Made by a program: the position numbers and the translations under genes. Below the pieces are notes generated by a model. The model was given only the letters and a program-made list of their open reading frames with translations. It ran no database searches and was not told the origin of the DNA. Shown here piece after piece: positions 1 through 12,697 of a DNA stretch of 64,000 nt (positions are counted from its first letter, which is position 1; the number at the start of each line of letters is the position of its first letter). The stretch is from assembly GCA_037367355.1 (NCBI GenBank), contig CM074697.1:2666001-2730000 (forward strand), in the 5' to 3' direction. This DNA comes from Neoscytalidium dimidiatum (lineage: Eukaryota > Ascomycota > Dothideomycetes > Botryosphaeriales > Botryosphaeriaceae).

Positions 1-3000
1 CCCCATAGAGCTCACCACTTGCTCGAAGGTGAGAAACTTAGGAACACCATTCCATGTGTCGCAGTTACTGCTGAGTGTCTACCTTACTCAGGCTGGTATG
101 TTCCATCCTCAAATAATGAATTACGCTGGGATGGACCGTCGTAGTTATCGTCCAAACGCTTATGTCGGATAATGTGATTGTGGTATTGGCATGCTGACAA
201 CGCTACGACTGCCCCGGGGCTACACGCAGTATGGATTGTCTTTGGCTGTTATTTAGTCACTAACGTCCCATTGCGGCCAGGATGGTGACTTCTATTGCCA
301 CCTATGGCGATGTGAACAAGAAGAACATTAGACAGAGTGTCCGGTTCTCGCATGCCACTGATGCGCATACTCAGCTCTGAAACCCGAAAAAGATAGAACA
401 TCGAGAATCGAAATGAAACACAGATGAGGCCTCTCCATTCCAAAATCTTCTGAGCTGTAAATAGCAGCCCAGGTGTAGCCGGTAAACATAAACAACCCCG
501 CCACCCCGTCAGGCTGACCTCAAGAAACAGTCTCACAATGAAACGCCACCCCGTCCACTTAATCAAGAGAGAGCCGCATGTGCAAACATGCCACCGCATG
601 GCGCTGTCTCACATGCACCTACCTCCTCACTTTTGTCAGACGCGAAATGATGTGGGTAACCATCAATACTTGTCACTGCCTCGTATACCCCGCAGAAGGT
701 TCAGGCAGAGAGGTTTGGGATAGGCACACACGCCGTGCGTGTATTGGGGGCGTGGTGATGGGCCTCTGCAGCGAGTGTGGGGAAGAATCCTACTGTTTTG
801 CCCAGACGGACGCTAGCACAGGCGGAGTGCGCCGGAAACATAGGTGTGGAAGGCTATAGCGAATGCGGTTCGCCGGCGGGATGCCTTGGGGTTGAGTTCA
901 ATTGTTCTCTAGCTGCGTCGCCGGGTAAATGAGTCGAGAACGCGGACAGAGTACAGGGTCAGTCTTGCGCGTACGTCGTGTTAGGGGATGAGGACGGGAG
1001 AGGAAATGGAGAGGAAAGGGAAGAAGTCCCGAGGCGAAAAAGCTTAACATATCCATGTATGCCCCAGGGCCCGCGGGATGCAGGCTTCAGGGGAGAGGAG
1101 ATGCACGGCACGGGTTCGGCCGAGATTTGAAAGGAGGTTGAGAATGACTTGCAGGAAAAGCATTCGGCAATTGGTAAGAGTTATTGGGGAGGGGAGCGAA
1201 GGAAGCAGAAGGGATCTTTGCGGGATGCGGAAGGGCGGATGGGCGAGGAAAAAGCTTGGTGGCTGCTTAGCGCTGGTGCGGGAGGCTTGTCTTGTTCATG
1301 CACCCGCCATCTCGTTCGCTCGTGTTGGGTGGGCCGGCGCTTTCCGTCTGACTGCAATGCTACTCTGTCGGCCGGGCATTGTCTGCGAGGTGCCGTCATG
1401 CGAGCGATCCATGGAAGTGAGGATGCTTGAAGTCGCTGCTTTCACACGCGGAGAACCCGATGTTTTCGCGGCGTTTCTTCTGGGACCAGGCCGGCGTCAT
1501 GTATAAGCTAGCCAGATCTGAGGCTATCCCAGCAGGCGATCAGGCGTTGGGAGACGTCTCAGGTAAGCGAGCGTAGCACATAAGAAGGCAGAGTGGCCGG
1601 AAGCGGCGTAGCTGCTTGAGAAACAGCAGGCCCCTCGAAAATTTGGGCATACGAGCTGAAAGGCAGGCGGCGGCGAATGTGAGGGCTGTCAGGGCTGTCA
1701 GGGCTGGATGCGCGTGCCGTCGCTGCCGTGCAACGCTGCCAGCGCATGCGGTGTGAATCTGGGCGCTGGAGCGGCGGCGTCAAAAGCAACGCGGGCGGGT
1801 GGTCGGTTGGTGGAGAGCGGTTTGGGTGGACTTGGGTGACAGCACGGCTAGGCCTGTTCCTGGCGGCGGGCGAGAAGGGGCAGCCAATGGGCCAGTAGGC
1901 CAGCTAGTGGAGCCGGGGCAAGCCACCACGGCGCCGGCGCGGGCCCTGCTCGCTCTCTCCTTCGCGTCAAACAACGAAAAAACGCCAGCTCGGCTTGCCA
2001 GCGTGACCTGTGCCGAGCCACGCCGTCCATGTGCTAGCTGCGCGAAGCTTCACAGCAACAAGCCGCCAGCGCACCCGTCGCAACGCCCGCACGCACCCGT
2101 CGCCAGCCGAAGCCCAGCGCGGCGTGGCTGCGAGAAAAAGTAGCGGCCGGCAGACAGTGGGCCCTCGGCGCGGACGGTTGGCCAGTGTGGGCGTTTGGAA
2201 ACACGGCCAAGCTCCAGAGCTGCCCGTCCGGGAATTGCACCGCAAAATTTAGGCGATCGGCGGCATGGAAGCCCCCGCTGGCGTCTAGCCGCGCTCAAGC
2301 TTGAACAGAAGCTTGACTCCGGCCTGCTCTAACCGCCAGCCCATGTGGCTTACTGCCCTGCCATATATACCCCAGCCTGCCGCGCGCGCGAACACGATCG
2401 CCGTCTCTCGCCTGATGTGCGCTGTCAAGCCTTTCTATTTTTTGGCCTGCTGAGGGCCCTGCCTTTCTTTTTATCTATCACCACCTACACTCGCTCTTGC
2501 TCATTCGTCCTGCTGTGCTTTAAGTGCGCCACCCTCGTGTTGCTGAGTGCACTTCCAACCTTCACTACGCTCGCCGTTATCACTGCTTGACCACCTCGCG
2601 CATTCGAACCGTCTCTCCCGAGACAGGCTCATTTCCAAATCTCCACCACTGCTGGATCGCCAGGTACGTCACTTGTACAGTTCCTACCGCAAACCCGCAT
2701 TCATCTCTTGGCCCTCCCGGAAGGCTGCAGCTGCCCTTGCCCCTGCAGTGTTGTGCAGCAGATGCAGCGGATGCGGCAGCGACCCCAGCCACCCGACCAC
2801 TGTCCAGTGCAAATGCTGGTTGCACCTCTTCGTCTGCTCCTTCTCAACAAGCACTTAAGCACTACACCACCCTCCCCTCAGATCACCTCATTCTACTTAG
2901 CCATCACCACCTTGCTTCACCTTGTTCCCTTCTCATCCTTCATTCGTCATTCTGCGCTGCTGCTTTACCGCTTGCATGATCAGTCCCCACAAACTACCCA

Positions 3001-3052
3001 GCACGTTCTATGCTCACTTCATCCGTCCTGATTAGGCCAGCCTCTCTTACCA
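1..3052. other. Gene-free upstream region
   Basis: I see no protein-coding gene here that I can support. Open frames are short (under about 150 codons), overlap one another on both strands and resemble no family I know. The last 700 bases are C/T-rich, as expected for the promoter and leader of the oxidase gene that follows. A TATATA run at 2364-2369 is a possible but weak TATA element, lying far (about 690 bases) from the start codon. Confidence 0.5.
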
Positions 3053-5745
3053 ATGAAGTCTTCTTTTCTTTCTTTGGGCCTCTTGGCTGCATCTGCCAAT
3101 GCCAACATCATCTTCAACTGGGTCCAGCCTACCTGCGACTTCAATGCCGACCACTCCACCTGCCTCCGGGGTCAACGCTGCTCTGAGAAGAACACGTACG
3201 TCCCCGTGGTCCCCGATTGTAACCTCGATTAATTGTGATCTAGGTGTGAGGCATTCGTAACCAGCGACGAAGACTACTCGCGGTCGTTTGTCCGCTCAGT
3301 GGAGGAGCGCGCGACCACCGCCTACTCACAAGACGGCAAATGCGGTCCCCAGAATGGCGGTCTCCTATGCGACCCCAATAGCACAGTTTACAAGGGCACG
3401 TGCTGCAGTCAGTACGGATGGGTATGCTTGCCCAGCAATGACAAACATCCAATTACTCACAATTGACAGTGTGGCAACACACCGGATCACTGCGGCACTG
3501 GTTGCACCTCGGGTGCTTGCCTATCGTCCAGCTCATCCTCTGCCTCTTCCGTAACCAATTCAGCAACAAACACTGTCGTCGCTGTCGGCGGTACTGCCAG
3601 TGCATCTGCTAGTGCAGCACCTCGATCCGACGGTCGTTGTGGTAAAGACTTTGGTGGTGCGACTTGTGACCCTAATGGCGCTTACGGTGGTTGCTGTTCC
3701 CAGTATGGGTTAGTAGTACCTACCACGTGCTTGTTCGTTTCATGTCCTAACAGTTGTGCAGCTACTGTGGTAAGACGGATGACCATTGTCTCGCATCGAA
3801 TGGTTGTCAGAACGGCTGCAAGGGCGCATCCTCATCATCTGCTGCTGGCACAAGCAAGGCGGCGACTACCAGCAAACCTGCAGGAACCAGCAACCCGTCA
3901 ACTACCGCATCCAGCTCTACGCAGGAGCCTGTTCTTGGATCTCCTACCGCATCATCCGCCTCCGGCTCAGCGAGCGCGACGGGCCAAGTGACGACGGATG
4001 GTACATGCGGCGCAAGCAACGGCGGAACCATCTGCGGTACCTGGTCTAAGGGCAGTTGCTGCTCGATGTACGGGTTTTGCGGAAATACTACCTCTCACTG
4101 CGGCGAAGGTTGCCAGTCTGGCCCTTGTACCAACGGAGCTTCGGTACAAGCTCCTGGTGCTAGCCCAGCCCCGGCTGCGCCCACCCCTGGAACTTTCAAG
4201 GTCGTTGGCGACTCTGGCGTCCCTGTCATGCACGCTGGTCTCCTTCCAAACGGCAAAGTTGCTTTCCTGGACAAGGTCGAGAACTACACGCAAGTTAAGC
4301 TTTCGAACGGCCAGTATGCTTACTCGGCCGAGTACGACACGGCCAAGAACACCTACGTTGCGCTCTCTTACAAGACCAACGCCTTCTGCGCTGGTGGCGC
4401 ATTCCTTGCCGATGGCTCTTTCGTTTCCCTCGGTGGCAATGGCCCCCTTGATTTTATTGACCCGACCGTCGGCGACGGATTCGATGGTATTCGCTACCTC
4501 AAGCGCTCGATCGGTGACTCTAGCCTCGATGGTCAGGGATGGCAAGAGCCCGGCAACAAGCTTGCCAGCAAGCGCTGGTATGCCTCCGCCCAAGTTATGG
4601 GAGATGGCACCGTCTTCGTTGCCTCAGGCAGTCTGAACGGTCTCGATCCCACGAACTCGTCCAACAACAACCCTACTTGGGAACTGCTGAACGCCAAGGG
4701 TGTGTCCGACGGCATCAACCGGCCCATGGAGATCCTTGAGAAGAACCAGCCTTACTACATGTACCCGTTTGTCCACCTCCTCAAGGATGGCAGCCTCTTC
4801 GTGTTCGTGTCCAAGTCTGCCGAGCTGTTCGATGTCAAGAACAACAAGACGACCAAGACGTTCAACGACCTCCCCGGCGACTACCGCACCTACCCCAACA
4901 CGGGCGGCTCAGTCATGCTGCCTCTGAGCTCCACCAACAACTACACCAGCGACATCGTCATCTGCGGTGGTGGCGCATACCAGGACATCACCTCGCCTAC
5001 CGACCCATCCTGCGGCCGCATCAGCCCGCTCGCCGCCAACCCTGCCTGGGAAATGGACAGCATGCCTCAGGGGCGCGGCATGGTCGAGGGCACGCTCCTG
5101 CCGGACGGCACTGTCATTTGGCTCAACGGCTGCAACCACGGCGCGCAAGGCTTCGGCCTCGGCACCGACCCGACCTTCGACGCGCTGCTGTACAACCCGG
5201 ACGCCAAGCTCGGCCAGCGCTGGAGCACGGCCGGCACGACCAACATCCCGCGCTTGTACCACTCGGTCGCGCTGCTCCTACTCGACGGCACGCTCATGGT
5301 CACCGGCTCCAACCCGGTCGAGCAGCCCGTCTTGTCACCCAACAACAACACCGCCTTCCCTTACGATACCGAGTTCCGTGTCGAGATCTACACGCCGCCC
5401 TACCTGCAGGGCGCCAACGCGAACAAGCGCCCCACGGCCGTCGCGCTATCGTCCACCGCGCTCAAGGCCGACGGCAAGACGTCGTTCACCATCAGCTTCA
5501 CCGCGCCCGCCAACGCCAAGGCCGTCAAGGTCGCCCTGTACCACGGCGGCTTCGTCACCCATTCGGTGCACATGGGCCACCGTATGGTGTACCTGGACTC
5601 CACCGGATGGAAGGCCGGTGCCACGAGCCAGAAGATCACGGTCACGGGTCCGCCCAGCACGAATGTTGCTCCTCCGGGACCGTACGTCGTGTACGTCGTT
5701 GTGGATGGCGTGCCCGCAGTGGGAAAGACGGTGATGGTATCGTGA
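3053..5745 (+). CDS. Glyoxal oxidase-like copper radical oxidase (AA5) with three chitin-binding (CBM18) domains
   Basis: Predicted secreted enzyme that would oxidise aldehydes or alcohols to give H2O2 at the cell surface. Four exons, 3053-3195, 3244-3421, 3470-3708 and 3762-5745, give 847 residues. A signal peptide covers about residues 1-18. Three cysteine-rich CBM18 modules (CCSxYGxCG type) lie near residues 79-122, 158-203 and 266-308, and introns interrupt the first two before or within the YGxCG. A Ser/Thr-rich linker follows the second. The catalytic part (about 325-847) matches glyoxal oxidase N-terminal plus DUF1929 domains. The expected copper/radical residues are visible: Cys in FCAGG (about 396), Tyr in RWY (about 460), Tyr-His in RLYHS (about 686-687) and a C-terminal His in THSVH (about 787). 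The domain family is clear; the substrate is not. It stands alone, with no partner gene next to it. Confidence 0.9.
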
Positions 5746-5971
5746 AGGGTTTGACATTGGGAAAGTTTCCTTTTTTTCTTGGCATGTGTATAATTCTATT
5801 CTGGAATCGGGTAATGTTTATGTGGGGTTACATGGATTATGGGAAGTAAAAGAAACAGGGGAGTGAGAGAGTGGGGAGAAAAGACAAAAGAAGGATTAGA
5901 TACCTTTAAAGGCGACTTTGAATAGTGGTGGGGTATAAACGAATAAATAATTATCGGATCAACGGCTGTGA

Positions 5972-6700
5972 ATGGGCGTAGTTCTGCTTCGGAATTATTC
6001 AGTCGGTTTTGACTCATCTTCATTCTCAGCCGAACAACTCAAAAAGCTGAAGCCTTTTATTGGAGGTTTAAGCGATGAATCGGTTTTCGCAGCGACGTGG
6101 TACATGTACTTCCCATTCCTCTCGTGCGGAGCTAAGTGCGGCGCGGCAGCATTAGACATCGCGGACCGGCAGAACGCGCATAGCGCGACGCTCGCGGTAC
6201 GGTCCGTTGTCGAGCTATTCAGGCTTGTAAATCGCGAGAACGTCCGCGATCGCGAGATCCTCGCCTTCTCCATCTCGCATGACCACCGGTCGGTCCGCAT
6301 CTATGGTCACTACCCTGTGATCGATAAGAAGGATACGAAGTACTACCGCTACCCTATCCGCACATTCGATTTTACGGAACGAGATAGTAAAGACGGGTAG
6401 GTCGCCTATAAGTCTACGAAGAACGTCTACGATAACTGGATGCCGGATTACTTTAAGCGGATTTGCTCGGCTATCAAGGGCCTCCCTGACCGTGTCAACT
6501 TTGATATCTCGCAGGAGTCGGAACTGCAGTTCTCACGTCAGACGGGACTCTCGCAAGAGCTGGAAAGCCATCACCTTTCGCAGTCGGAGGCTTCGGCATC
6601 GGTCGCTGGTCGAGACGATGGGTCAACCGTTGCAAATGATGATAATACAACCCCCGACACGTCGGTCTCGCAGAGTTTCAAGAAGCCAAGGCGGAAGTAG
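5972..6700 (+). pseudogene. Broken DUF7924-like gene (in-frame stop, 5' truncated)
   Basis: One reading frame runs across the interval, broken by a TAG at 6398-6400. Both halves belong together: upstream CGAAALDIADRQNAHS, EILAFSISHDH and RIYGHYPVI, downstream STKNVYDNWMP and FKRICSAI. From memory these are hallmarks of a fungal family of unknown function (DUF7924), where the stop falls at a position usually occupied by Trp, so a TGG-to-TAG change is likely. The family usually has a CEVK-type motif; here it reads CGAK, so a probable key Glu is gone. No start codon with a convincing N-terminal region is seen, so the copy looks truncated. A 16-base gap is too short to be an intron. Function unknown; probably a dead dispersed copy. 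Confidence 0.7.
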
Positions 6701-7959
6701 TGACGATTGTTGGTGCTTGTACCTATTTTTTATTTTTCCGCGGGGCTTTGGAGGCGTGTGTATCGATTAATACGGACGCTGAGGGATCACAGCAAGCAGA
6801 AGGCACCAGCAGCCGGCAAGCCGATCTTGCTATATGAACCTCATCCCTTGGTGGTTTCGCCTGACGGTCGCAGGGAAGCTGCTCTGCCGTATTGACGAAG
6901 GCGCACATCGGACCTGTCCGGCGGTCTTGCCCAGCCGGCACACCCCCTTCGCCCTAGATTCTGCCTGTCTAAAGATTCTACCTATTGGGATGTAAGTGTT
7001 TCGAGGAAGTGATAGGGAGGAAGCGACGGGTGGGTCGCAAAGCGAAGACCGCCGAAGACGATCCCGCAGTAACGTGCTCCTTTCACGTAACCGACCCAGA
7101 TTTCTCGGCCCAGTTTATCAGCAAGGACAGCCATGAGAGGATGCTTAACGGCAGGGAAATGCAGTCAATGACATGGCTGTCTTGACTCGATCCAGTCACG
7201 TAGCTATTAAAGTAGATACTTGTATACGTATCTACACTGTGACTGATTTGTGATGTGTGAGATTTTGGCAAAGCCTGGATACTCTGTCCTCCTGCAGAAA
7301 TAAAGCTGTTGTGAACGGGGAGTAAAGCAAAGCACCGCACTCAAGTGTAACGTTTCCATCAACCCTTTTTCCTTTTCCTTTTCTTTTTTTAGGAGGGAGG
7401 GGGGTGCCTAGTTGTATGTACATAGATTAGTGCGGCACAGCAAATTTGACTGGGGATGCTGCTCAGTATCGTCATATTTCATATACTCCCGTTCGAGAAC
7501 AAAAGCACCAGATAGTATAGGCCCTCCTATGCTCTTTGATGCTCAGCAAGCGCACTATCAGGCGACCATCAATCCATCGGGCTTACTTTCTCTTAGTCCA
7601 CACCAGAGTGAAGGAAGAAAAAGGCGTAAGACTTCAGGAAACGCAACATGATGCCGCAGCCACGGGCTCAAAATCGGATCCCGGTCATCTGCTTTCCTCG
7701 CAGGCGAGAAACACACCCACTGCATGCGCCTCTCACCTTATCCCAATGCACCCCATTTTCCTAGATAATTCACCCAAAAGTTCCACCACGAGAAGAGAGT
7801 AAAGTAAATTTACTGCTCCATCCACCGCACTGATCGAAAGCACATTCCACGATACCGTCGGTATTCGTATTGTCCTCCCTCCCCGTAAGAAGTAGTATCA
7901 CTCCATTTTGACAATAAAAACGCGTGTAACAACATGTATACCCACATTTTCCCCGCAAT
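6701..7959. other. Intergenic region between convergent genes
   Basis: No supported gene. It holds the downstream side of the DUF7924 remnant and the 3' flank of the minus-strand coatomer gene. There is a T-rich tract near 7365-7391. Short open frames here resemble nothing I know. Confidence 0.5.
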
Positions 7960-10955
7960 CTATGCCACGCTATTAACGACCAAGCTCGCCACACCTTCCT
8001 CTTCTGACCGCACGTTGATCTTCATCGTCACACCCGTCTTGGCCGAGAAAGCCATGCGTACCTGCGCCGCCACCTTGCCGCCCGTGACCGTCTTGCCGTA
8101 CAGCTTAAGCGCGTGCGTCGACGTGCTGAGCGCCACGTCCGTGCCCTCGAGAGGCTGCAGGGAGAGCGTCTTGGGGATTTGCTCAACAGCATCTGAAAAA
8201 AAGAGTCGGGTTAGTACAAAATCTGGGTCAGGAAAAGAATGGAAACGGTGGGTTTTGAGGGGCTCGCACCTTGTATGCTCTTAAGAGCACTGAGTTGAAG
8301 AGTCTCCGTTGCCTCCTCGCCTGCAGCCGACTGCTCCCAAACATTGTCGAAGCTCCCTGCGTAAGCCGGAACGATATAATCGGCACCGTTGAGGTCGAGG
8401 TCTTCGACCTGGTACTCGTCATCGTAGCCACCCTCCTCCGGTTCGCCTGTAGACGGGTCGATCTCCTTAAGGGTGAACTTAAGGATGTTCGTGAAGCTGG
8501 ATGCAACATATGTAGCCTCGCCAGCAGTGCGCTTGAATGAGACGTAGACGGTACCGGGCTCGTCCGTCTTGAGTAGGGGCGCCGGGATGATGAATTCCTC
8601 CTCAAGACCAGACTCCTCCTCGTCGGCAGGGGTGACGACCATAGTGACGTCGGCGAGAACGGTATCGGTAAGAGTGTTCTTGATATCGTACTGGATGACG
8701 ATATGCTCTTTGAAGATATGCTTGATTGCCGTAACAACGTATTCGGTTTCCGACTCGGTGAGCTCGACAACAGGAGAGGACTTGAGGACACCACCGAAAG
8801 CGGCAATTTCGGGGATGGCTTGGAGCTGGGCGGCATATTTCTGAGCGGCAGCGGTTGCAGATGCAGCGGCATCGGCGCCACTGCGGGCTGCAGGCTTGGG
8901 GCCAGCAGAAGGAGCCTTGAGAGTGGGAGTTGCGGAAGTGAGCTTCTTGGTGCGGTCCTCTGCGTCGGCTTGTTCCCTGGTGACGACCGGGATCTTGGAA
9001 AGGTCGAAAGGCTGAGAAAAGGTCTCCTTGTCTTCCGCAGTGACGTACATAACGAGCTGGTGCTCGAGGGTAGGGAGTGAAAACATGGAGTCTGGAAAAT
9101 GTCAGTAATGTGACATTTTAATAATGTGCAAAACGAAGATTGACTTACCGTTACGGATGAACTTGTGGGCGTCCTCATCGTCATCGTCCATGAGTCTCAG
9201 GTTCAGCGCAGCACGGTCGCGGACCTCGTCATCAGTATCGTCGAGGCAGCGGGTCAAGAGCACGCGGACACTGCGCTTGACCTCGGGATCCTTCTGGCCA
9301 ACACCGAACTTGGCAAGAGCAGTGACAGCAGCGGCGCGCACAATGGCGTTCTCGAGAACGACGCGGTTGTAGATGTAGCGAATGTACTTCGTAGGCTGGG
9401 GCGTCTTGGGGCCTTCCATTCCCAGCAGGTGCAGGATCCGAACGGCAAGCTTCGTGAACTCGCAGTCCTCGATAAACTCGCACAGATGGGCCAAAGCATC
9501 TTCCTTGCTCTCCGGTACAAACTTGATGAGATCGAACATCGACTCAACGACGGCGCGCTTGAATTCGTAACCACCTTCGTCCCTCAGAATGCCACTGAGG
9601 AACGCAAGCATGCCAGCCTGCTTAGACGGGAACTTCAAGCACAGCGTTCTGATGGCCTCAACAATGGTAACCTTGAATTCATCCGTGATCTCGGCCATGA
9701 AACCGGAGATCTGCTTCATCAAGCGGTCCACGCTAGACTCGTTGCCGGTCTTGAGAAGGGTGGTAATCGCGAAAGTGGCAATAGAGCGGTTGCTGTTCGT
9801 GATCAAGGCCTCAATGTCGGGATTGCATTGGCGCACAGCGTCCGGCTTGAACGAAGCGAAGTTGTGGAGAATGCGGATAGCGGCAAACTTGGTGACAGCG
9901 CGAGGCGAGGTCAGGAAAAGCTGGAGAACATGCACAGCCTGCACAATTTCAGCATCGGAAACGTCCCTCATATCGCAGATAGCCTTGGCAGCCTCGAAGT
10001 TGACCATCTCGCTCTTGTGACGCAACCAGCCGTCAAGGAGCTGCATCATAGGCTTGCGCAAGTTGGGATCTTCCTCGGCAAGCTTAGCCGCCAGCCTGAC
10101 CAGCAGAACAGTGGCCGCAGGGCTCTTTACAACCCCGGCAGCGCTATACTGCTGCACCATCTTCACAAGAGCCATCCGGTCGTGGGAGCGCATCTGGTAG
10201 AGCAAGCCAATGGCGTGGTATTGGGTCATGAAGTTCGTGTTGGCGGCGGCAAGGTTCGAGTGCGAGGATCCGAAGCCCAAGGAGAAACCGCCAGAGGACT
10301 TGGTGGCCGAAGCAGCTTCTTGTGTCTCGCTCTGCCATCTCCGGACGACATCACGAACAACTGGGAGTAGGTGGTATGAGGAAACGAGAGCCGCAGACGA
10401 GACGGAGGGGGTCTTGTCCACGATGGCGGTCTTGATCAGACGCTCAATTGCTGGTACTGTGGAAGCCTACAACAGATCAGCGCAATTCCCGGAGCAGACT
10501 CCCTTATATACTCACATCAATGACACGGCAGAGAGCTCTTATAGCATTGGCGCGGTACACAACATCACTTCCGACAGCAGTATCCTTCATAATACTACTC
10601 GTTACCATGATGACATCCTCGGCAGTATTGGCCAGCTCCTTGATGACCAGGTAGACCATTTGGCGCAGGCTAGCATCCTTGTTCTGGAAAAGCTTCGAGA
10701 TGCCGAAGAATAACGAGGTAGCCTCATTGGTGGGGAACTTCTCGCCAGTGAAAAGGAGGAGAGCGATCTTGGTGAGGAGAATGCGGCATCTGCGCGGAGA
10801 GATCGGCGACGAGTTGAAGACGCGAGCTGGTCAGGCGTAAGCTAGAGCTTCAGGACACGCGCACAGCAGGGCAGCGAACCTTCTTGGAACACCGAAGTGC
10901 GGTCGACCTTGACGATGGCGCCCTCGGCGTCCTCGTCCTTCTTATTGTAGCTCAT
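7960..10955 (-). CDS. SEC21: Coatomer subunit gamma (COPI coat, Sec21)
   Basis: Large subunit of the COPI vesicle coat, acting in Golgi-to-ER and intra-Golgi retrograde transport with the other coatomer subunits and Arf1. Exons on the minus strand are 10955-10880, 10826-10516, 10466-10270 continuing to 9149, 9091-8270 and 8192-7960, giving 919 residues, the usual family length. It starts MSYNKKDEDAEG. The N-terminal HEAT-like adaptin trunk carries FNSSPISPRRCR and FFGISKLFQNKDASLRQM. A linker rich in Ala and Pro follows at the exon after 9091, then the gamma-COP appendage, ending at a TAG at 7960-7962. One donor (10879, GTTCGC) departs from consensus but keeps the frame and the conserved VFQEARVFNSSP junction. 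It shares a 607-bp upstream region with the divergent phosducin-like gene. Confidence 0.95.
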
Positions 10956-11562
10956 GGTTGTGAGGGCGCAGGGCGGGAGCGCGGACTAGGCAGGAGAGGG
11001 AGCTGGTATGGGGGAAATGTGTCCTTGTCCGCCGACCAGGGTATTGCGACTCGACGGGCGGTTCGGCGGCTGAAAGAGAGCGCAGGACGGGTGGCGAGGA
11101 GTATTCAGGGCGGCGGGGGGGAGTCGAGCATGCGAATGGCGGGTCGCAGCGTTGGTGTGGAGGGTAGAGAGAGTTGCGCACGGCGGTGCTTCCGTGGGTC
11201 TCGCCCTTGGTGTTGCGTTGCATTGCGCTGTGCTCGGCCGCACCCTGGCCTTCTTGGCAGGAATTCCGCCGCCTAAAGCCCGCTGCCCGCTGCCCGCTGC
11301 CCGCTGCCCACTGCCCACCGCCCGCCGCCCACGAGTCTCCGTCCGTCAGCCCTGCGACCGAGCGTCATCGCCGCCCCTCCGCCAGGCCCCAGAGGACACT
11401 CCCAAACATCTCCGCGTGCAATTCCTGTCGAGCCTCCACACCTCCCACAGCAGACGCTCCGGTCACCTAAGCGCATACTCTATCGTCGCGCTCCAACCCA
11501 GCTCACAGGACGACATCCACTCTCCTACCGCGCGCCGGAGCTCGTCCTGAATCACCGCCAAA
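10956..11562. promoter_or_regulatory. Shared divergent promoter region (Sec21 / phosducin-like)
   Basis: The 607 bases between two start codons facing away from each other must hold both promoters and leaders. The middle contains a C-rich heptamer repeat (listed separately). I see no clear TATA box. Open frames of 93-132 codons in here are compositional and not supported. Confidence 0.6.
11279..11332. repeat. C-rich heptamer tandem repeat in divergent promoter
   Basis: About four clean copies of a CCCGCTG unit followed by degenerate copies (CCCACTG, CCCACCG, CCCGCCG). It lies inside the intergenic region shared by the coatomer gamma and phosducin-like genes, so length changes could affect either leader or promoter. 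Confidence 0.75.
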
Positions 11563-12697
11563 ATGAATCAAATGCCAGATGTTCCTGTTCAGGTCGAGGT
11601 CGACCCCAATGAAGATACCGAATGGTAGGGAACATGTCCCAGCTACTTTCAGATTCGTTCTGACACCATCCTCAGGAACGACATCCTCCGCAAGCATGGC
11701 ATCATCCCCGAGAAGCCCCCATCACCAACTCCCATGATCGAGGAAGCCCTTGTCGAAGCCCGGAGGTTAGCACATGAGAACAGGTTGGAGGGTAAAGACT
11801 TAGACGAGCTTGCGGAGCTGCAAGATGAAGAGGACGACGACTTTCTCGAACAATACCGGTAAGCCTTTAGAGCAGGTCCTGGAATTTTGTGTTAGGATCA
11901 CTGTCCAGACGGCAAAACATCCATACGGGATGGGATCTTTTGAACCTTCCTTCAATATCATAGCCAGGTGGCTGCTTGTTCCCTCATAATAGTTCGCCTG
12001 CCGCAACGATTCCTTTGGACCTCGACCAATCCCTTATCCTCTGTCGCAGCACTTGTTCTGACGCTTGAGCAGGAAAAAGCGCATGGCCGAGCTCTCCTCA
12101 ATCCAGACCGCCTCCAAATTCAACCAAGTGTACCATCTACAAAAGCCCGACTACTCGCGCGACGTGACGGATGCATCAAAAGAAGCTTGGGTTCTTGTTC
12201 TGCTCACCGCTGCCACCTCCAACACCGAGTCGTCGAGAGCAGTGGAGCTTTGGCGTGAATTGGCTCGAAAGTTTGGCGACATCAAGTTCTGCCAAATCAG
12301 GGGCAACATGTGTATCGAAGGCTACCCAGACAGAAACACACCTACAATTCTGGTCTACAAGGACGGCGACATTAGGAGGCAGGTTGTGACATTGAGGGAA
12401 CTCAATGGGCCGCGCACAACTCTGGAAGGTAAAGCAATACATGCAACTTCTCCGGGGACAATTTCAACGTCCTCAATACGACCCCAGGCTGAATTCTCGG
12501 CCGGATCCGCCCTTGTCGAATGCATCGGTCACTGACACAGTCTTATTGCAGATGTCGAGAAGTTGCTGATAGATCTCGGTGCCCTCAAACACGGCGACCC
12601 TCGGCTCAAGCGTAAAGAAGAAGAAGAGCCGGATGAGAGCTCAAAGAAGATTCGCCAGACCCGTGTCCAAGATGACGAGGATAGCGATTGGGATTGA
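11563..12697 (+). CDS. Phosducin-like protein (Plp2 / PDCL3-type, thioredoxin fold)
   Basis: Cytosolic co-chaperone; family members help the CCT chaperonin fold actin, tubulin or G-protein subunits. Four exons, 11563-11624, 11676-11858, 12073-12428 and 12552-12697, give 248 residues. It starts MNQMPDVPVQVEVDPNEDTEWNDILRKHGIIP, a typical N-terminal helix, with an acidic stretch (DEEDDDF). The thioredoxin-like core (about 90-215) carries WVLVLLTA, FCQIRGNMC, YPDRNTPTILVYKDG and LIDLGALKHG. It ends in a charged tail (KRKEEEEPDES, DDEDSDWD). The second intron is 214 nt, longer than the others. An A at -3 of the chosen ATG supports the start. Family assignment is firm; the exact subtype (PLP2/PLP3) is by resemblance. 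Confidence 0.9.

Noticed and set aside
9165..10370. 401-codon plus-strand open frame
   Set aside because: It is antisense to the conserved coatomer gamma exon; it shows no family resemblance and arises from the codon bias of the real gene.
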